Assembly (NCBI GenBank): GCA_040771825.1
Contig: JAXGZG010000004.1
Coordinates: forward strand, 1-64,000
DNA: 64,000 nucleotides
Reading direction: 5' to 3'
From: JAXGZG01 sp040771825
GTDB lineage: Bacteria; Bacillota; Sulfobacillia; Fermentithermobacillales; Fermentithermobacillaceae
Position numbers and translations under genes: made by a program. Of the stretch, positions 8,046 to 16,622 are shown in pieces. The notes under the pieces are model-generated. The model saw only the letters and a list, made by a program, of their open reading frames with translations. It had not been told where the DNA came from and searched no databases. Positions within the stretch are counted from its first letter, which is position 1; every line of letters starts with the position of its first letter.

Positions 8046-8228
8046 CTATGTCGTTAAAATCTCGAAGGGCTGCATAAAGGGACGACCGCTTGGGGCGTAA
8101 AGGGGCATAGTGACCCCTTGGTGCCATCCCAGGACATGGGTGACCCAATGGCGGTCTATGTTCAAAGCGGTAATTTCTTCTTTGGTCAACCCTAGCGGTC
8201 CTCTTTTCGGTCCCACAGAGTCAGTCAA
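8046..8228 (-). CDS. Hypothetical 60-residue protein
   Basis: The frame starts with TTG at 8228 and ends 32 bases before the hairpin terminator at 7995-8014. The peptide is not low-complexity (contains LTKEEITALNIDRHW and a proline-rich MPLYAPSGRPF tail) and looks like the end of a globular protein. There is no clear ribosome binding site and no family I recognise. It may be a genuine small gene, or the remnant of a longer gene. The terminator placement is the main argument in its favour. Confidence 0.35.
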   Translation of the reverse strand: MTDSVGPKRGPLGLTKEEITALNIDRHWVTHVLGWHQGVTMPLYAPSGRPFMQPFEILTT

Positions 8229-8338
8229 CTCAGTTGCGGCCTAGGCATCCACGTGTCTAGGCATGGTATCCAAGCTTCATATCCTGTGCCAGTCTATGCC
8301 AGCCCAAAGAATCTCGTCAAGGGCGAAATGGGCTCATG

Positions 8339-8432
8339 CGAACCGGCGCTCACCAGAAGAACGGCGTCTAGCGTAAGATGGTGCCTAACGGGAAACCGCG
8401 CCCAGCAGGAACCGGTACCTAATGGGAAACGT
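8339..8432. repeat. Degenerate 16-18 base tandem repeat
   Basis: Read on the minus strand, five to six imperfect units follow one another, e.g. GGTTTCCCATTAGGTACC, GGTTCCTGCTGGGCGC, GGTTTCCCGTTAGGCACC, ATCTTACGCTAGACGCC, GTTCTTCTGGTGAGCGCC. A rough consensus is GTTYCCYGYTRGGCRCC. The array straddles the stop codon of the Nif3-like gene and runs into the downstream intergenic region. It has no spacers, so it is not a CRISPR array. Confidence 0.6.
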
Positions 8433-9261
8433 CGTCTAGCCCGCTTACCTTGATAACCTCCAGCCCCATGTCCTCAATTTTCTTGACAAACGGGTTAATC
8501 CCAGCCACATCAGAGGCAATATGCCCTGAGATCACAAGGTTTTTGCCCTGGGGAAACTCCTGCCGGAGCCTGGGCATCTCACCGGGCGAGATGTGTATGT
8601 AAACTACCGTATCGACACCGTGGTTGAAATAGAGCCTGGCCAGGGTCGCCCCTCCGTTGGTACCGGCGCCGTGGACGACCACGGTCTTCCCTGCTCTGTT
8701 ATTCTTATCTCCAAGCCGGATCACAACATTCGTGGGCGCGTTGCCTATCTCAGGTACGGTCTCCAAGGCGGCCACAACGTCGGCCACTGTGGAGTCAGGG
8801 CCAATGTGCTCATCCACAGCCTTCTGCATAAGTTGGCGCCCGATCTCGTCCAAAGGATTGTGGATGTTAAGGAACGGCATTCCCAAAAGTCGCGCGAAAG
8901 CTGGCGCGTGATCGTAGTTGGCGGAATGCCTTGCGAAAGCGCTGCTCTCTTTGAGGCGATTCACAGCCTCCCACGCCTGGTCTTGGGGAACTCCGTTTCT
9001 CACCATGATGTCCACGTGTAAGTCCAGGACGTCGGGGAAAGTGAGCACGCTTGGGTCGGGGTGGTGAGCCATGACACAATCCACCCCCAACTCCTTGCCC
9101 ACCAGGATCTCGGCAACCCCCATGTCGATGCCGAACAAGATCTTCCTTATATTCTCGCCAGGAACATGAATCTTGGAATCAGCAGGCCATCTTGTCTGGC
9201 CCGCAAGGTCCACGGCTATCTGCATGAGGTCTTCTGTGGTAACACCCTTGAATTCCGCCAC
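8419..9261 (-). CDS. Nif3-like dinuclear metal-centre protein (DUF34)
   Basis: 280 residues. GTG at 9261 follows AAAGGAG by 8 bases. The N-terminal half has GVDCVMAHHPDPS with adjacent histidines, and the C-terminal half has VISGHIASDVAGINPFVKK; these correspond to the two metal-binding halves of the Nif3/DUF34 fold. Glycine-rich VVVHGAGTNGG lies between. Family members bind two metal ions and form hexamers; GTP cyclohydrolase type 2 or metal-chaperone roles have been proposed, but the physiological function is unsettled. The sequence is diverged from the classic YqfO type, lacking the inserted PII-like domain. The last four codons lie inside the tandem repeat at 8339-8432. Confidence 0.72.
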   Translation of the reverse strand: MAEFKGVTTEDLMQIAVDLAGQTRWPADSKIHVPGENIRKILFGIDMGVAEILVGKELGVDCVMAHHPDPSVLTFPDVLDLHVDIMVRNGVPQDQAWEAVNRLKESSAFARHSANYDHAPAFARLLGMPFLNIHNPLDEIGRQLMQKAVDEHIGPDSTVADVVAALETVPEIGNAPTNVVIRLGDKNNRAGKTVVVHGAGTNGGATLARLYFNHGVDTVVYIHISPGEMPRLRQEFPQGKNLVISGHIASDVAGINPFVKKIEDMGLEVIKVSGLDDVSH

Positions 9262-9391
9262 AACAGATACTCCTTTCGCGGTCTGCCATCTCGACGTACG
9301 GAGTTCGACGCATGGCAGCCTTGTCCCTACCTCTGGGCCGGAGGAGGCCTGAATCTAATAAAACATCTTTGCCGAGTTAGCACTCTCACCC

Positions 9392-10288
9392 TTACGCCAG
9401 TAGAGGCACCAGTCGCCCCATGCTTTTCTCGGCGCAAGCCTTGCCAGATTCGATCAAAGCCCTGACTTTGGCCGGAGTGGGAATTCCCACATCCCACACC
9501 TCCGGTTGGAGGATGACCGTTGCATATTGATGCAGGCTCCGTTCGGCCTCTCTCCGGCAGGCAAGGGCGAAACACCTAGACAAGATTGTCACGAAGTTTT
9601 CGGCTTTCTGGGGCTTTTCGGCGTGGAGCCCCAGGTCTACCGCGACGATTTCCTCGGCTTCCATTCTCTTGAGCTCATCGGCGGGGATCATGTTCCGAAT
9701 TCCGCCGTCCACCAAGGATCTTCCGCCGAGTCGCTTGGGAACGAATACTCCAGGCAAAGATATGCTCGCCCGAATAGCTTCAGCCAACCTCGCCTCCGTA
9801 ATGTATACCTTTCGCCGCACTCCCGAATTTGGCGCAACTCCCGCACCAAGTGGAAGAGCGCCTACCAAGGGAGGATCGTTGGTGAAGACAACTTCTTCGC
9901 CCGTCTCAACATCAACAGAGGTAATAGCCAAAGGCATCTTGATATCGAAAATGTACTTGCCCCCGGTTAGCCTATCGATGGATTTCTCGATGAGTCCTCC
10001 CCGCATGACCCCCTTAACCCCAATGGCCGAAATACGCCCCCCTGCCGCAATAAGAGTCGCTTCCACATCCGCAAACTCATCTGACTCGGACAGAGCCGCC
10101 ACGCCCTCTTGGATTCCGGTCAGGTTTACGCCGGCCGCATATAGTCCTGCCACTAGGGCGCCGGCGCTGGTACCGGCGATCATACGAGGGCGAAGTCCAT
10201 AAAGCTCCATAGCCATGAGTACGCCAATGTGGGCGAATCCCAGGACACCGCCGCCTCCCAACGCCAATCCCCACTTGGTCAAGGCCAT
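9392..10288 (-). CDS. Patatin-like phospholipase
   Basis: 298 residues, ATG at 10288 behind AAAGGAGG. The patatin signature is complete: oxyanion loop GGGGVLGFAHIGVL (about 11-24), nucleophile elbow GTSAGAL (about 39-45) and the catalytic Asp in LVDGGIRNMIP. The dyad Ser-Asp hydrolyses acyl ester bonds of lipids. There is no signal peptide, so it should act at the inner face of the membrane, as RssA/YchK-like proteins do. It is transcribed alone; the MFS gene upstream is separated by about 160 bases with no clear promoter. Confidence 0.92.
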   Translation of the reverse strand: MALTKWGLALGGGGVLGFAHIGVLMAMELYGLRPRMIAGTSAGALVAGLYAAGVNLTGIQEGVAALSESDEFADVEATLIAAGGRISAIGVKGVMRGGLIEKSIDRLTGGKYIFDIKMPLAITSVDVETGEEVVFTNDPPLVGALPLGAGVAPNSGVRRKVYITEARLAEAIRASISLPGVFVPKRLGGRSLVDGGIRNMIPADELKRMEAEEIVAVDLGLHAEKPQKAENFVTILSRCFALACRREAERSLHQYATVILQPEVWDVGIPTPAKVRALIESGKACAEKSMGRLVPLLA

Positions 10289-10446
10289 GGCGCACCTCCT
10301 CCTTTCCCTTACAGCCTATGCCGGGAAGAGGCGGCATTGCCATGTAGACGGGGCGCGAAAACGCAAGCGCCGTAACGCCGCGCACCGTGGACGTCTAGGC
10401 AGTGGCGTTGCGGCCTAAGGGCTCATTAGGGGCAGCCATGGGGAGG

Positions 10447-11766
10447 CTAGGGGGTTTGCGAGGGGCGTAACTTTCTTGAATCAGGCAGGTTCCAAGCCAA
10501 TAGGCAGGCAATCGCCTGAACGCCCACCATCACCCCGAAAAGCGCCACATAGCCGGCGGTTTGCAGAATCCACCCTCCCACCATGGTAAGTAAAGTCAAA
10601 GGGGCGGTCACTGTGTTCAGCACACCTAAGAAAGTGGCTGTCTGGCTGTCGTCTGCAACGTCTATGACATAGTTGCTGAACCCAATCCAAACCCCGCCGA
10701 AGTATCCCCCCAGACAGAAATATAGCAGAAAATACAGAACGTAGGTCAGGGACAGCCACCCAATAGAGTACAAAAAGCGAGCGCACAAAGCCAAGACCCC
10801 GGTGACGCCTGTCAGGAGCGCCACCACTCTCACAACCCAGTAGGAGCCGTGATGATCGCCTAAATAGCCCCAGAGCGGGCCTCCTGCCACCAACCCGACC
10901 ATTTGGGCAGATATGAACAGTCCCACTATGCTTTTGGGAAAGTTCAAAGCCGACTGAGCGTGGATGGCAAAGAACGGCAGGACCAGGTACAAACCTCCAA
11001 CTAGCATTCTAACCACCAAGAGACGCCGGAAGGACGCATTTTCCCTTACCGCAAGAGGCAGGCGCTTGAGATACTTCATCATAGACGTTCTCTCTCCGGA
11101 CACTTCCGCCTCTAGGTCAACTACAAAGTGCATGGCTAGCTGGGACCCCAGCAAGAATGTGGACCCAATCCGCATCACGGCAAAGTAGTTCAGGGGGTAG
11201 CGCCCTTCTTGCTCAAGCAACGCCCGCACCAGGAAACCGGACAGAAAAGCGGCGATGCCGCCCAGAGCCTGCATGGTACCGAACAGACTGCCCCGTTTCT
11301 CAGGCGGAATGGTCTTTGCCACTATGGCCATCCAGGGTAAGCCGCTGAAACCGTCAGCGACTGCAAAAACTACTAAAGAAGTGTAGAAAACGGCAAGAGC
11401 AAGGCTAGGGTTATTCTGGCTCAAGAGAGCGGAGAGCGCTAAGCAGAATGCGGCGGCGCGCATAATCCAGCCGGCTTTTATCATAAAGGGCTTCTTGCTG
11501 GGGAGTCTCTCGATGAATCCGGCCACGAATATCTGAGGGATAAGATATCCGAAAGTCCTAGTAGTGCTGACTAAACCGATGAGAAATGGCGAATCGGTCA
11601 GAGTGCTTACGTATGTAGGCAGCACCGTGTTAGCTTCCAGAAACGCTCCTCCAATGTTGAAATTGGCCCCGTCCACAATGAAGGCGATTCTGTTTCGGGC
11701 CGCTATTTTCGACTTGTAATCTGCAAATCCTTGCTTCTCTTTGACTTCAGGCCCTGCTGCAGACAA
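10447..11766 (-). CDS. MFS transporter
   Basis: 439 residues with about twelve hydrophobic helices. TTG at 11766 is used with GGGGG about 8 bases upstream. A cytoplasmic loop near the middle (EAEVSGERTSMMKYLKRLP) separates the two six-helix halves. The loop between helices 2 and 3 (FIERLPSKKPFM) is the place of motif A but is poorly conserved, so substrate class cannot be assigned. Another MFS gene of similar type lies at 12983-14260 on the other strand; both show the layout of the YjmB/UMF-like uncharacterised branch. Export of a small molecule or drug is possible. Confidence 0.8.
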   Translation of the reverse strand: MSAAGPEVKEKQGFADYKSKIAARNRIAFIVDGANFNIGGAFLEANTVLPTYVSTLTDSPFLIGLVSTTRTFGYLIPQIFVAGFIERLPSKKPFMIKAGWIMRAAAFCLALSALLSQNNPSLALAVFYTSLVVFAVADGFSGLPWMAIVAKTIPPEKRGSLFGTMQALGGIAAFLSGFLVRALLEQEGRYPLNYFAVMRIGSTFLLGSQLAMHFVVDLEAEVSGERTSMMKYLKRLPLAVRENASFRRLLVVRMLVGGLYLVLPFFAIHAQSALNFPKSIVGLFISAQMVGLVAGGPLWGYLGDHHGSYWVVRVVALLTGVTGVLALCARFLYSIGWLSLTYVLYFLLYFCLGGYFGGVWIGFSNYVIDVADDSQTATFLGVLNTVTAPLTLLTMVGGWILQTAGYVALFGVMVGVQAIACLLAWNLPDSRKLRPSQTP

Positions 11767-11851
11767 TAGGATAACCCCCGGTGGAAATAAACCCTCTCCC
11801 TACACTAACATCTCGCAGGCAAGAGAGACAAGGTGGGTACAGTGCTGTTGA

Positions 11852-12793
11852 CTACCCTTTTGTCAGCCGTGTACCCGTTTCTCCGGCAAGGGCTGGCAGG
11901 GCTTCGTCCAGGGAAGCTATGATTCCGGTGTTCCCTCCCCGTTCAACGAACCTTGTTATGGCTTTGACCTTTGGCCCCATGCTTCCAGCCCGGAAATGGC
12001 CTTCCTTGTCATATTTCTTCAGATCATCAAGACCAACCGCGCCAAGAAGCCTTTCTTGGGGAGTCCCGTAGTCTAGGGCGGCGCCTCGAACATCGGTGAG
12101 AATCAGAAGAATGCCGGCGCCAACCGCATTGGCAAGTCTTTCAGCTCCTAGGTCTTTGTCCACAACTGCTTCCACGCCCTCCATATGCCCCGAATCCCCA
12201 AGTACCACCGGGATCCCGCCGCCTCCTACCGATATCACTGCGTGTCCCACTTCTACCAGTCTTTTGATAGAGAGAGCCTCTACAATGGCCTTTGGATCAG
12301 GCGACGGCACGACTCTTCGCCAACCTCTTCCGCTATCTTCTATCCACTTCTCGCCGAAAGCATCCTGTCTATACACGGCGTACTGGTGATCTCGAAAAGG
12401 CCCCACAGGCTTGGTGGGGTTACGGAAGGCGGGGTCGTGTCTATCCACTAGAGTCTGGGTGACAATGGAAGTCACGGGAACGTCTATTCCTCTTTCCCTA
12501 AGAGCGTTTCCGATGCTCATCTGCAACATATACCCGATCATGCCCTGACTCTGAGCTCCGCAAATGTCCATTGGCATCCCGGGGACTTTGGTCTCGCCAA
12601 GCTCGTTCTGTATCAGGATATTGCCGACTTGCGGGCCATTGCCGTGGGTGATAACCACGCGATAGCCTTCGCCTATAAGTTGGGCGATTTGCGATGCGGT
12701 GTTTTGAAGGTTCTTCAACTGCTCCCGGGCGGTGCCTCGCTGTCCTCTCTGCAGGATAGCGTTCCCGCCAAGCGCAACTACAATTGTGGTCAA
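11852..12793 (-). CDS. arcC: Carbamate kinase
   Basis: 313 residues. TTG at 12793 preceded by GGAGGG is chosen because it places the conserved TTIVVALGGNAI at the N-terminus and gives the usual family length; an upstream ATG would add 15 unrelated residues. Further hallmarks are THGNGPQVG, ICGAQSQGMIGY, ISVGGGGIPV and KVKAITRF. The enzyme transfers phosphate between carbamoyl phosphate and ADP, making ATP in the arginine deiminase or purine/allantoin degradation pathways. No arcA or arcB is adjacent, so the source of carbamoyl phosphate is not given by context. Confidence 0.95.
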   Translation of the reverse strand: MTTIVVALGGNAILQRGQRGTAREQLKNLQNTASQIAQLIGEGYRVVITHGNGPQVGNILIQNELGETKVPGMPMDICGAQSQGMIGYMLQMSIGNALRERGIDVPVTSIVTQTLVDRHDPAFRNPTKPVGPFRDHQYAVYRQDAFGEKWIEDSGRGWRRVVPSPDPKAIVEALSIKRLVEVGHAVISVGGGGIPVVLGDSGHMEGVEAVVDKDLGAERLANAVGAGILLILTDVRGAALDYGTPQERLLGAVGLDDLKKYDKEGHFRAGSMGPKVKAITRFVERGGNTGIIASLDEALPALAGETGTRLTKG

Positions 12794-12982
12794 GTGGCTC
12801 CCTCCAGCCAAAGAATCCCTGCTACCATCCGGGCACATTCTCCTCTCAACTGACTAAATCCTGCAGTGAGAAGTATTTCCCCGGTTAACTTAACCCTGAA
12901 CCGAAAGGGATAGTGCACATCAGTGTCGAATGCGTCGCAGTGAGTAAAATACGGCCAATGCGGGAAGAGACGGGTTCACATC

Positions 12983-14260
12983 ATGTTGCTTGATAGACTT
13001 AAGATCTGCAGTTACATTCGAGACGAGACCACCAAACACAATGCGGTCATGAGCATCATGGACGGCGTGACTTTCTCCATCATGGCTGGCCTCACCCAGC
13101 CTTTCTGGGGCGCCTTTGCAGTCAAACTCGGGGCAAGCGACTACATGCTTGCGTTGCTTTCTTCGCTCCCGGCGCTGGTTACTCTATCGGCGCAGATTCC
13201 GGCGGCCATGCTCATTGACAGGTACGACACCAGGCTCAAACCCACCCTGTTTGCGGCTACCCTTACCAGGCTTTCCTACTTACTGTTTGCGCTCTTGGCC
13301 GTGATTCCGGGCCCAGCCTTGCCTAAGGCGTGGATTTTCATCCTGATCTTCGCCCTGCGGAGCTTTCCGGGCACCGTGTGCGATACCGCCTGGACATCAA
13401 TGATGGGCGAAATGTTCGATTCGCGCCTCCGAGGCAGGATCTTCAGCGAGAGAAACATGCTGACTACCCTGGTCTCACTTCTGGCCACGGTGGCCGCCGG
13501 GCCGTTCCTTGACGCCACGCCGTGGCCGTGGAACTACGGAGTCCTCTACCTGGTTTCTTTTGGGGCCGTCATGATGTCGGTGTACTACCTCACCCGCCTG
13601 AAGGAATCCCCCTTGCCTCCAAGCGAACGCTCTAGGGCTCCTGCGGGCTTTCGGGCTTTCGGGGCCACTCTCAAAGACAAGACGTTTCTGCTGTACCTGG
13701 TCGCCATTCTCTCACTTAACGTGGGGTTCCACATTCCCTCAAGCCTCTGGACCATCCTCTGGGTCAAGACGATGGGGCTGTCCAACGCGTGGCTGGGCGC
13801 CTTCAGCATCGCCAGCGGCATAGCGTCGTTCCTCTCTTATCCGGCCTGGGGGCGTTGGTCGGAGAAGCACGGCAACATGAAGACCTTGGCCGTTGGCGCC
13901 TTGGGCCACATGCTATTCCCCATCTTGTACGGGCATTCAAGGTCTCCGGTTTTTCATCTGGTTATCCACGTAGTCAACGGTTTCGTGGGCGCCGGACACA
14001 ACTTGGGACTGTTCAACGCTCTACTAGATATCTCACCGGCACCGACTCGCCCTGCCTATATAGCCACCTACAACATAGCGCAAGGTCTATCGGCATTCAT
14101 CTGGCCTTTTGCGGGGGTCTGGATGTATCGGCGCATGGGGTTGACGCCAACTGTGGACGTGGTATTCCTTATCCGCCTCGTGACTATGTCTTTTGCCGGG
14201 TACCTTTTCTTTGGCAGGCTGACTCAGGCCACGAAAGCAAAGACTGGAACAACTGCGTAA
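12983..14260 (+). CDS. MFS transporter
   Basis: 425 residues, twelve predicted helices. The ATG at 12983 lies after a weak GAAGAGA site. The N-terminal soluble stretch YIRDETTKHNAVMSIMDGV precedes helix 1. Motif-A-like sequence MLIDRYDTRLKP follows helix 2, and GEMFDSRLRGRIFSERN lies between helices 4 and 5, as in uncharacterised MFS proteins that handle lipids or drugs. It is convergent with the D,D-carboxypeptidase gene and shares its terminator. No substrate can be assigned. Confidence 0.82.
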   Translation: MLLDRLKICSYIRDETTKHNAVMSIMDGVTFSIMAGLTQPFWGAFAVKLGASDYMLALLSSLPALVTLSAQIPAAMLIDRYDTRLKPTLFAATLTRLSYLLFALLAVIPGPALPKAWIFILIFALRSFPGTVCDTAWTSMMGEMFDSRLRGRIFSERNMLTTLVSLLATVAAGPFLDATPWPWNYGVLYLVSFGAVMMSVYYLTRLKESPLPPSERSRAPAGFRAFGATLKDKTFLLYLVAILSLNVGFHIPSSLWTILWVKTMGLSNAWLGAFSIASGIASFLSYPAWGRWSEKHGNMKTLAVGALGHMLFPILYGHSRSPVFHLVIHVVNGFVGAGHNLGLFNALLDISPAPTRPAYIATYNIAQGLSAFIWPFAGVWMYRRMGLTPTVDVVFLIRLVTMSFAGYLFFGRLTQATKAKTGTTA

Positions 14261-14274
14261 GGCCCTTGACTCGT

Positions 14275-14313
14275 AAACTTACAGCCGCCGGTGCTCCCGG
14301 CGGCTGCAAGTTT
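14275..14313. terminator. Bidirectional terminator between convergent genes
   Basis: CAGCCGCCGG (14282-14291) pairs with CCGGCGGCTG (14297-14306) around a five-base loop, and the flanks AAACTT and AAGTTT extend the stem with one mismatch. The A and T tracts serve as terminator tails in both directions for the MFS gene and the carboxypeptidase gene. Confidence 0.88.
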
Positions 14314-14341
14314 GAACCGATATTGTGGCGCCTGCCTGCCT

Positions 14342-15565
14342 CTAGTTCTGCTTCGTAAAAGCCCCGGACAATGCCCGGACGATGCTGTCCCAGAAGACCC
14401 GGAGGAAATTGCCCTTGGTTACCGTGGATTTGGCTAGGAGATCCATCCTCCCGATTTCCTGTCCGTCAACCGAGAATACGGCCTCCCCTACTTTTTGCCC
14501 TGCTTGAATAGGTGCCTCAAGGGAATTCGAGAGGACAACCGAGTAGGTAACCTTGTCTTCGTTGCCCTTTTCCACTGTGGCTCCTAAACCATTAGGCGCT
14601 ATTGCCTCAACCCATTTGCCTTTGCCTTTCCACACTCGGACTTTGTCTATGATAGCATCAGGGGCGACTTTCTCCACGTAAGAGTAGTTCCCGTATGCCC
14701 AGTCAAGCAAGGACGTAATGAGCGTCGTCCGCTCCCGTTCGCCGGCGTCAATGGACTTGCCTTTGGCTGATCCCAAGACCACTGCGACGGTGCGGAAGCC
14801 GGATCTTTCGCACAGAGCCACCATGTTGAAGCCTGCCTTAGTGGTGAAACCGGTTTTCAGGCCATAGGTGCCTGGGTAGGACCACAGAAGACGGTTTCGG
14901 TTGAACTGGGGAGATTTCTCGCTCTCTCCCGGGGCGGTGTATGCGAACTCCTTTAAGGCGTGGTAAGGAAGGGCTTCTGGGTGAACCAAAATGTAGGACG
15001 ATACTAGGGTCACCAGATCCTCGGCGGAAATCCGATTGTCATCAGACAATCCGTGAGGGTCTACGAAATGGGCGCTTGTCAACCCCAGTTCCCGGGCCTT
15101 ATGGTTCATCCGGTCTACGAAGCTTGTCACGTTCCCTGCCACGTGCTCGGCTAGAGCCACGCAAGCATCGTTACCGGACATGACGGTTACGCCTTTGACG
15201 AGGTCTTCTACCCTAACTTCCGTACCTACAAGAATGTACATTTTGGAGCCTTCGGTAGCCCAAGCCAGCTGGGACACTTCCACCATGTCATTCATGTTGA
15301 GTTCACCCGCCGAGATGGCGTCAAACAGAATGTACATGGACATTATCTTGGTAAGACTCGCCGGAATGTGAGGGACATTGGTGTCTTTAGACGCCAAAAC
15401 CTGTCCGGTCAAAAAATCTGCCACGATATAGGCTTCGGCGTTGACTTCAGGTAGCTCAGTTGCGGCCAAAGCCGGCCGTACGGCGATGAAAAGGGATGCC
15501 ACAATGGTTAGGGCTGAAACAAAGGCGGTGAGAATCTTGGAATAACGCGAGATGTGTGAGAACAT
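14342..15565 (-). CDS. D-alanyl-D-alanine carboxypeptidase (DacA/DacF type)
   Basis: 407-residue low-molecular-mass penicillin-binding protein that trims the terminal D-Ala of peptidoglycan stem peptides. A signal peptide ends near residue 34 (ALA|A). The three active-site motifs are present: S70-L-T-K73, S130-G-N132 and K237-T-G. The C-terminal beta domain (about 290-375) is followed by a helix near residue 390 that can anchor the enzyme to the membrane. GGAGGT sits 7 bases before the ATG. Whether it is a vegetative DacA or a sporulation DacF/DacB cannot be settled; no spoIIA operon is adjacent. Confidence 0.93.
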   Translation of the reverse strand: MFSHISRYSKILTAFVSALTIVASLFIAVRPALAATELPEVNAEAYIVADFLTGQVLASKDTNVPHIPASLTKIMSMYILFDAISAGELNMNDMVEVSQLAWATEGSKMYILVGTEVRVEDLVKGVTVMSGNDACVALAEHVAGNVTSFVDRMNHKARELGLTSAHFVDPHGLSDDNRISAEDLVTLVSSYILVHPEALPYHALKEFAYTAPGESEKSPQFNRNRLLWSYPGTYGLKTGFTTKAGFNMVALCERSGFRTVAVVLGSAKGKSIDAGERERTTLITSLLDWAYGNYSYVEKVAPDAIIDKVRVWKGKGKWVEAIAPNGLGATVEKGNEDKVTYSVVLSNSLEAPIQAGQKVGEAVFSVDGQEIGRMDLLAKSTVTKGNFLRVFWDSIVRALSGAFTKQN

Positions 15566-15616
15566 TATCTTGACCTCCGAGAGTAGGTGATCTAAACGTA
15601 CATTATTTCTGGGTGC

Positions 15617-16030
15617 TTGTGCAACTTCCTGTGTCGTTACAATGGGACTTGTTTACAAGACAACAGGTTCCTCGATCTCGTCCGTAGAGGAATGGCTGTG
15701 CCAGTGTGTCCAGAGGTTTTGGGTGGCCTTCCGGTCCCGCGACCGCCGTCAGAGATCCTGGACACCCAAAGGGGACCAAGAGTGATCAACAGCCTAGGCC
15801 AGGACGTGACCAGGGAGTATGTGTTGGGTGCATCTATCGCCCTTGACATAGGTCTTCAAGCGGGATGCCGCAAGGCAATACTAAAAGCCCGAAGCCCGGC
15901 CTGCGGATTTGGGCATGTTTACGACGGAACGTTCAGCCGTAACCTGGTTGAAGGCCATGGCGTTTTCGCAAGACTCCTAAAAAGTCACGGGTTTAGCATC
16001 TATACGGAAGAAACCTTCCCTAATCTCTAG
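15617..16030 (+). CDS. DUF523 family protein
   Basis: 137 residues from TTG 15617. Conserved DUF523 parts include CRYNG, VCPEVLGGLPVPRPPSEI, ARSPACGFGHVYDG and a C-terminal GFSIYTEE. In relatives the CRYDG motif is preceded by an (I/V)SxCLLG strand, and exactly that, IISGCL, is encoded in frame before the TTG, back to an ATT at 15602. An in-frame stop lies at 15593. So translation probably starts at the rare codon ATT (15602 or 15605), with AGGTGA about 12 bases upstream. The function of the family is unknown; the paired cysteines suggest metal or sulfur chemistry. Confidence 0.85.
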   Translation: MCNFLCRYNGTCLQDNRFLDLVRRGMAVPVCPEVLGGLPVPRPPSEILDTQRGPRVINSLGQDVTREYVLGASIALDIGLQAGCRKAILKARSPACGFGHVYDGTFSRNLVEGHGVFARLLKSHGFSIYTEETFPNL

Positions 16031-16131
16031 ATCCCCCCCCATGGCACTGCAGGGTCTTAGGGACGTTGAGGAATCTCCAGTCGGGTTGGGGAACTAAGGT
16101 GTGTCGGAGCAATCTTGACCAGAAAATAAGA

Positions 16132-16218
16132 TGGTGCCGAAGAAGGGATTTGAACCCTTACAGGCGTACGCCTACGGCGCCCTGAACACCGCGTGTCTGC
16201 CATTTCCACCACTTCGGC
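16132..16218 (-). tRNA. tRNA-Leu (anticodon CAG)
   Basis: An 87-base class II tRNA on the minus strand. Acceptor GCCGAAG pairs with CTTCGGC, followed by discriminator A and an encoded CCA. The D-arm GGTGGAAATGGCAGAC is typical of tRNA-Leu. The loop TTCAGGG between CGGTG and CGCCG gives anticodon CAG, reading CUG. A long variable arm (GGCGTACGCC-like) is present. Confidence 0.95.
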
Positions 16219-16284
16219 ACTGCGAGACTCATAGTAGCACAGGCAATCTATCTTTACAACAGGAACCCCCGCCATGCCGTGAAC

Positions 16285-16475
16285 CCGGAGGGTATTGAAC
16301 CTGCCTAAGCAGGTGGGTGCCCTCCCGACGACTTATGTGTTCCCGCAGATTAGCGCGGTCTACACGCCGCCAGAACGGAGACCAGGCTCCCTCTTTCACG
16401 GTGTTGGCTCAAACTCACCGTGATCCACGCGCACAGCAGGGCTTGTGCCTGCATGGCAGTCTGTGTGTCTGCCTG
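16285..16475 (-). ncRNA. ssrS: Probable 6S RNA
   Basis: A gene-free stretch reading, on the minus strand, GGGAGGGCACCCACCTGC then TTAG then GCAGGTTCAATACCCTCC. The pattern CCACCT...AGGTTCAA in the 3' half, inside a closing GGAGGG/CCCTCC stem, is characteristic of bacterial 6S RNA as I remember it. A good sigma-A promoter lies just upstream. The 5' half contains a CACGGTG/CACCGTG hairpin, and GCCATGC near the 5' end can pair with GCATGGC near the 3' end, giving the long rod with a central bubble. 6S RNA binds sigma-A RNA polymerase and mimics an open promoter. The exact ends are estimated. tRNA-Leu(CAG) follows about 70 bases downstream. Confidence 0.6.
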
Positions 16476-16480
16476 ATATG

Positions 16481-16510
16481 ATCTTATCATTGGCAGAACT
16501 CGATCCGCAA
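16481..16510 (-). promoter_or_regulatory. Sigma-A promoter of the 6S RNA candidate
   Basis: On the minus strand TTGCGG (16510-16505) and TAAGAT (16486-16481) are separated by 18 bases. The expected transcription start is near 16474. Confidence 0.55.
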
Positions 16511-16622
16511 GTGAAAGGGAATTGAGGATACCTGGAAGGTTGTTCCTGTAATCCTTGAACCTATGGCGCCTTTGAACTATAATCCAATCTATTGCGGGGT
16601 ATATCAAAGGAGGGTGTCGCTC

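Noticed and set aside
8339..8432. CRISPR array
   Set aside because: Units are imperfect, adjacent and have no spacers; no cas genes are in the window.
10289..10446. A second copy of the 17-base tandem repeat
   Set aside because: Some similarity to the array at 8339-8432, but the units are not regular enough to defend.
16057..16275. Protein gene over the second tRNA-Leu
   Set aside because: It is the same kind of artefact, an open frame running through the tRNA.
16220..16622. Folate or T-box riboswitch upstream of folT
   Set aside because: The conserved structure in this gap reads on the minus strand as a 6S-like RNA, and the plus strand lacks the tetrahydrofolate riboswitch core and any T-box sequence.
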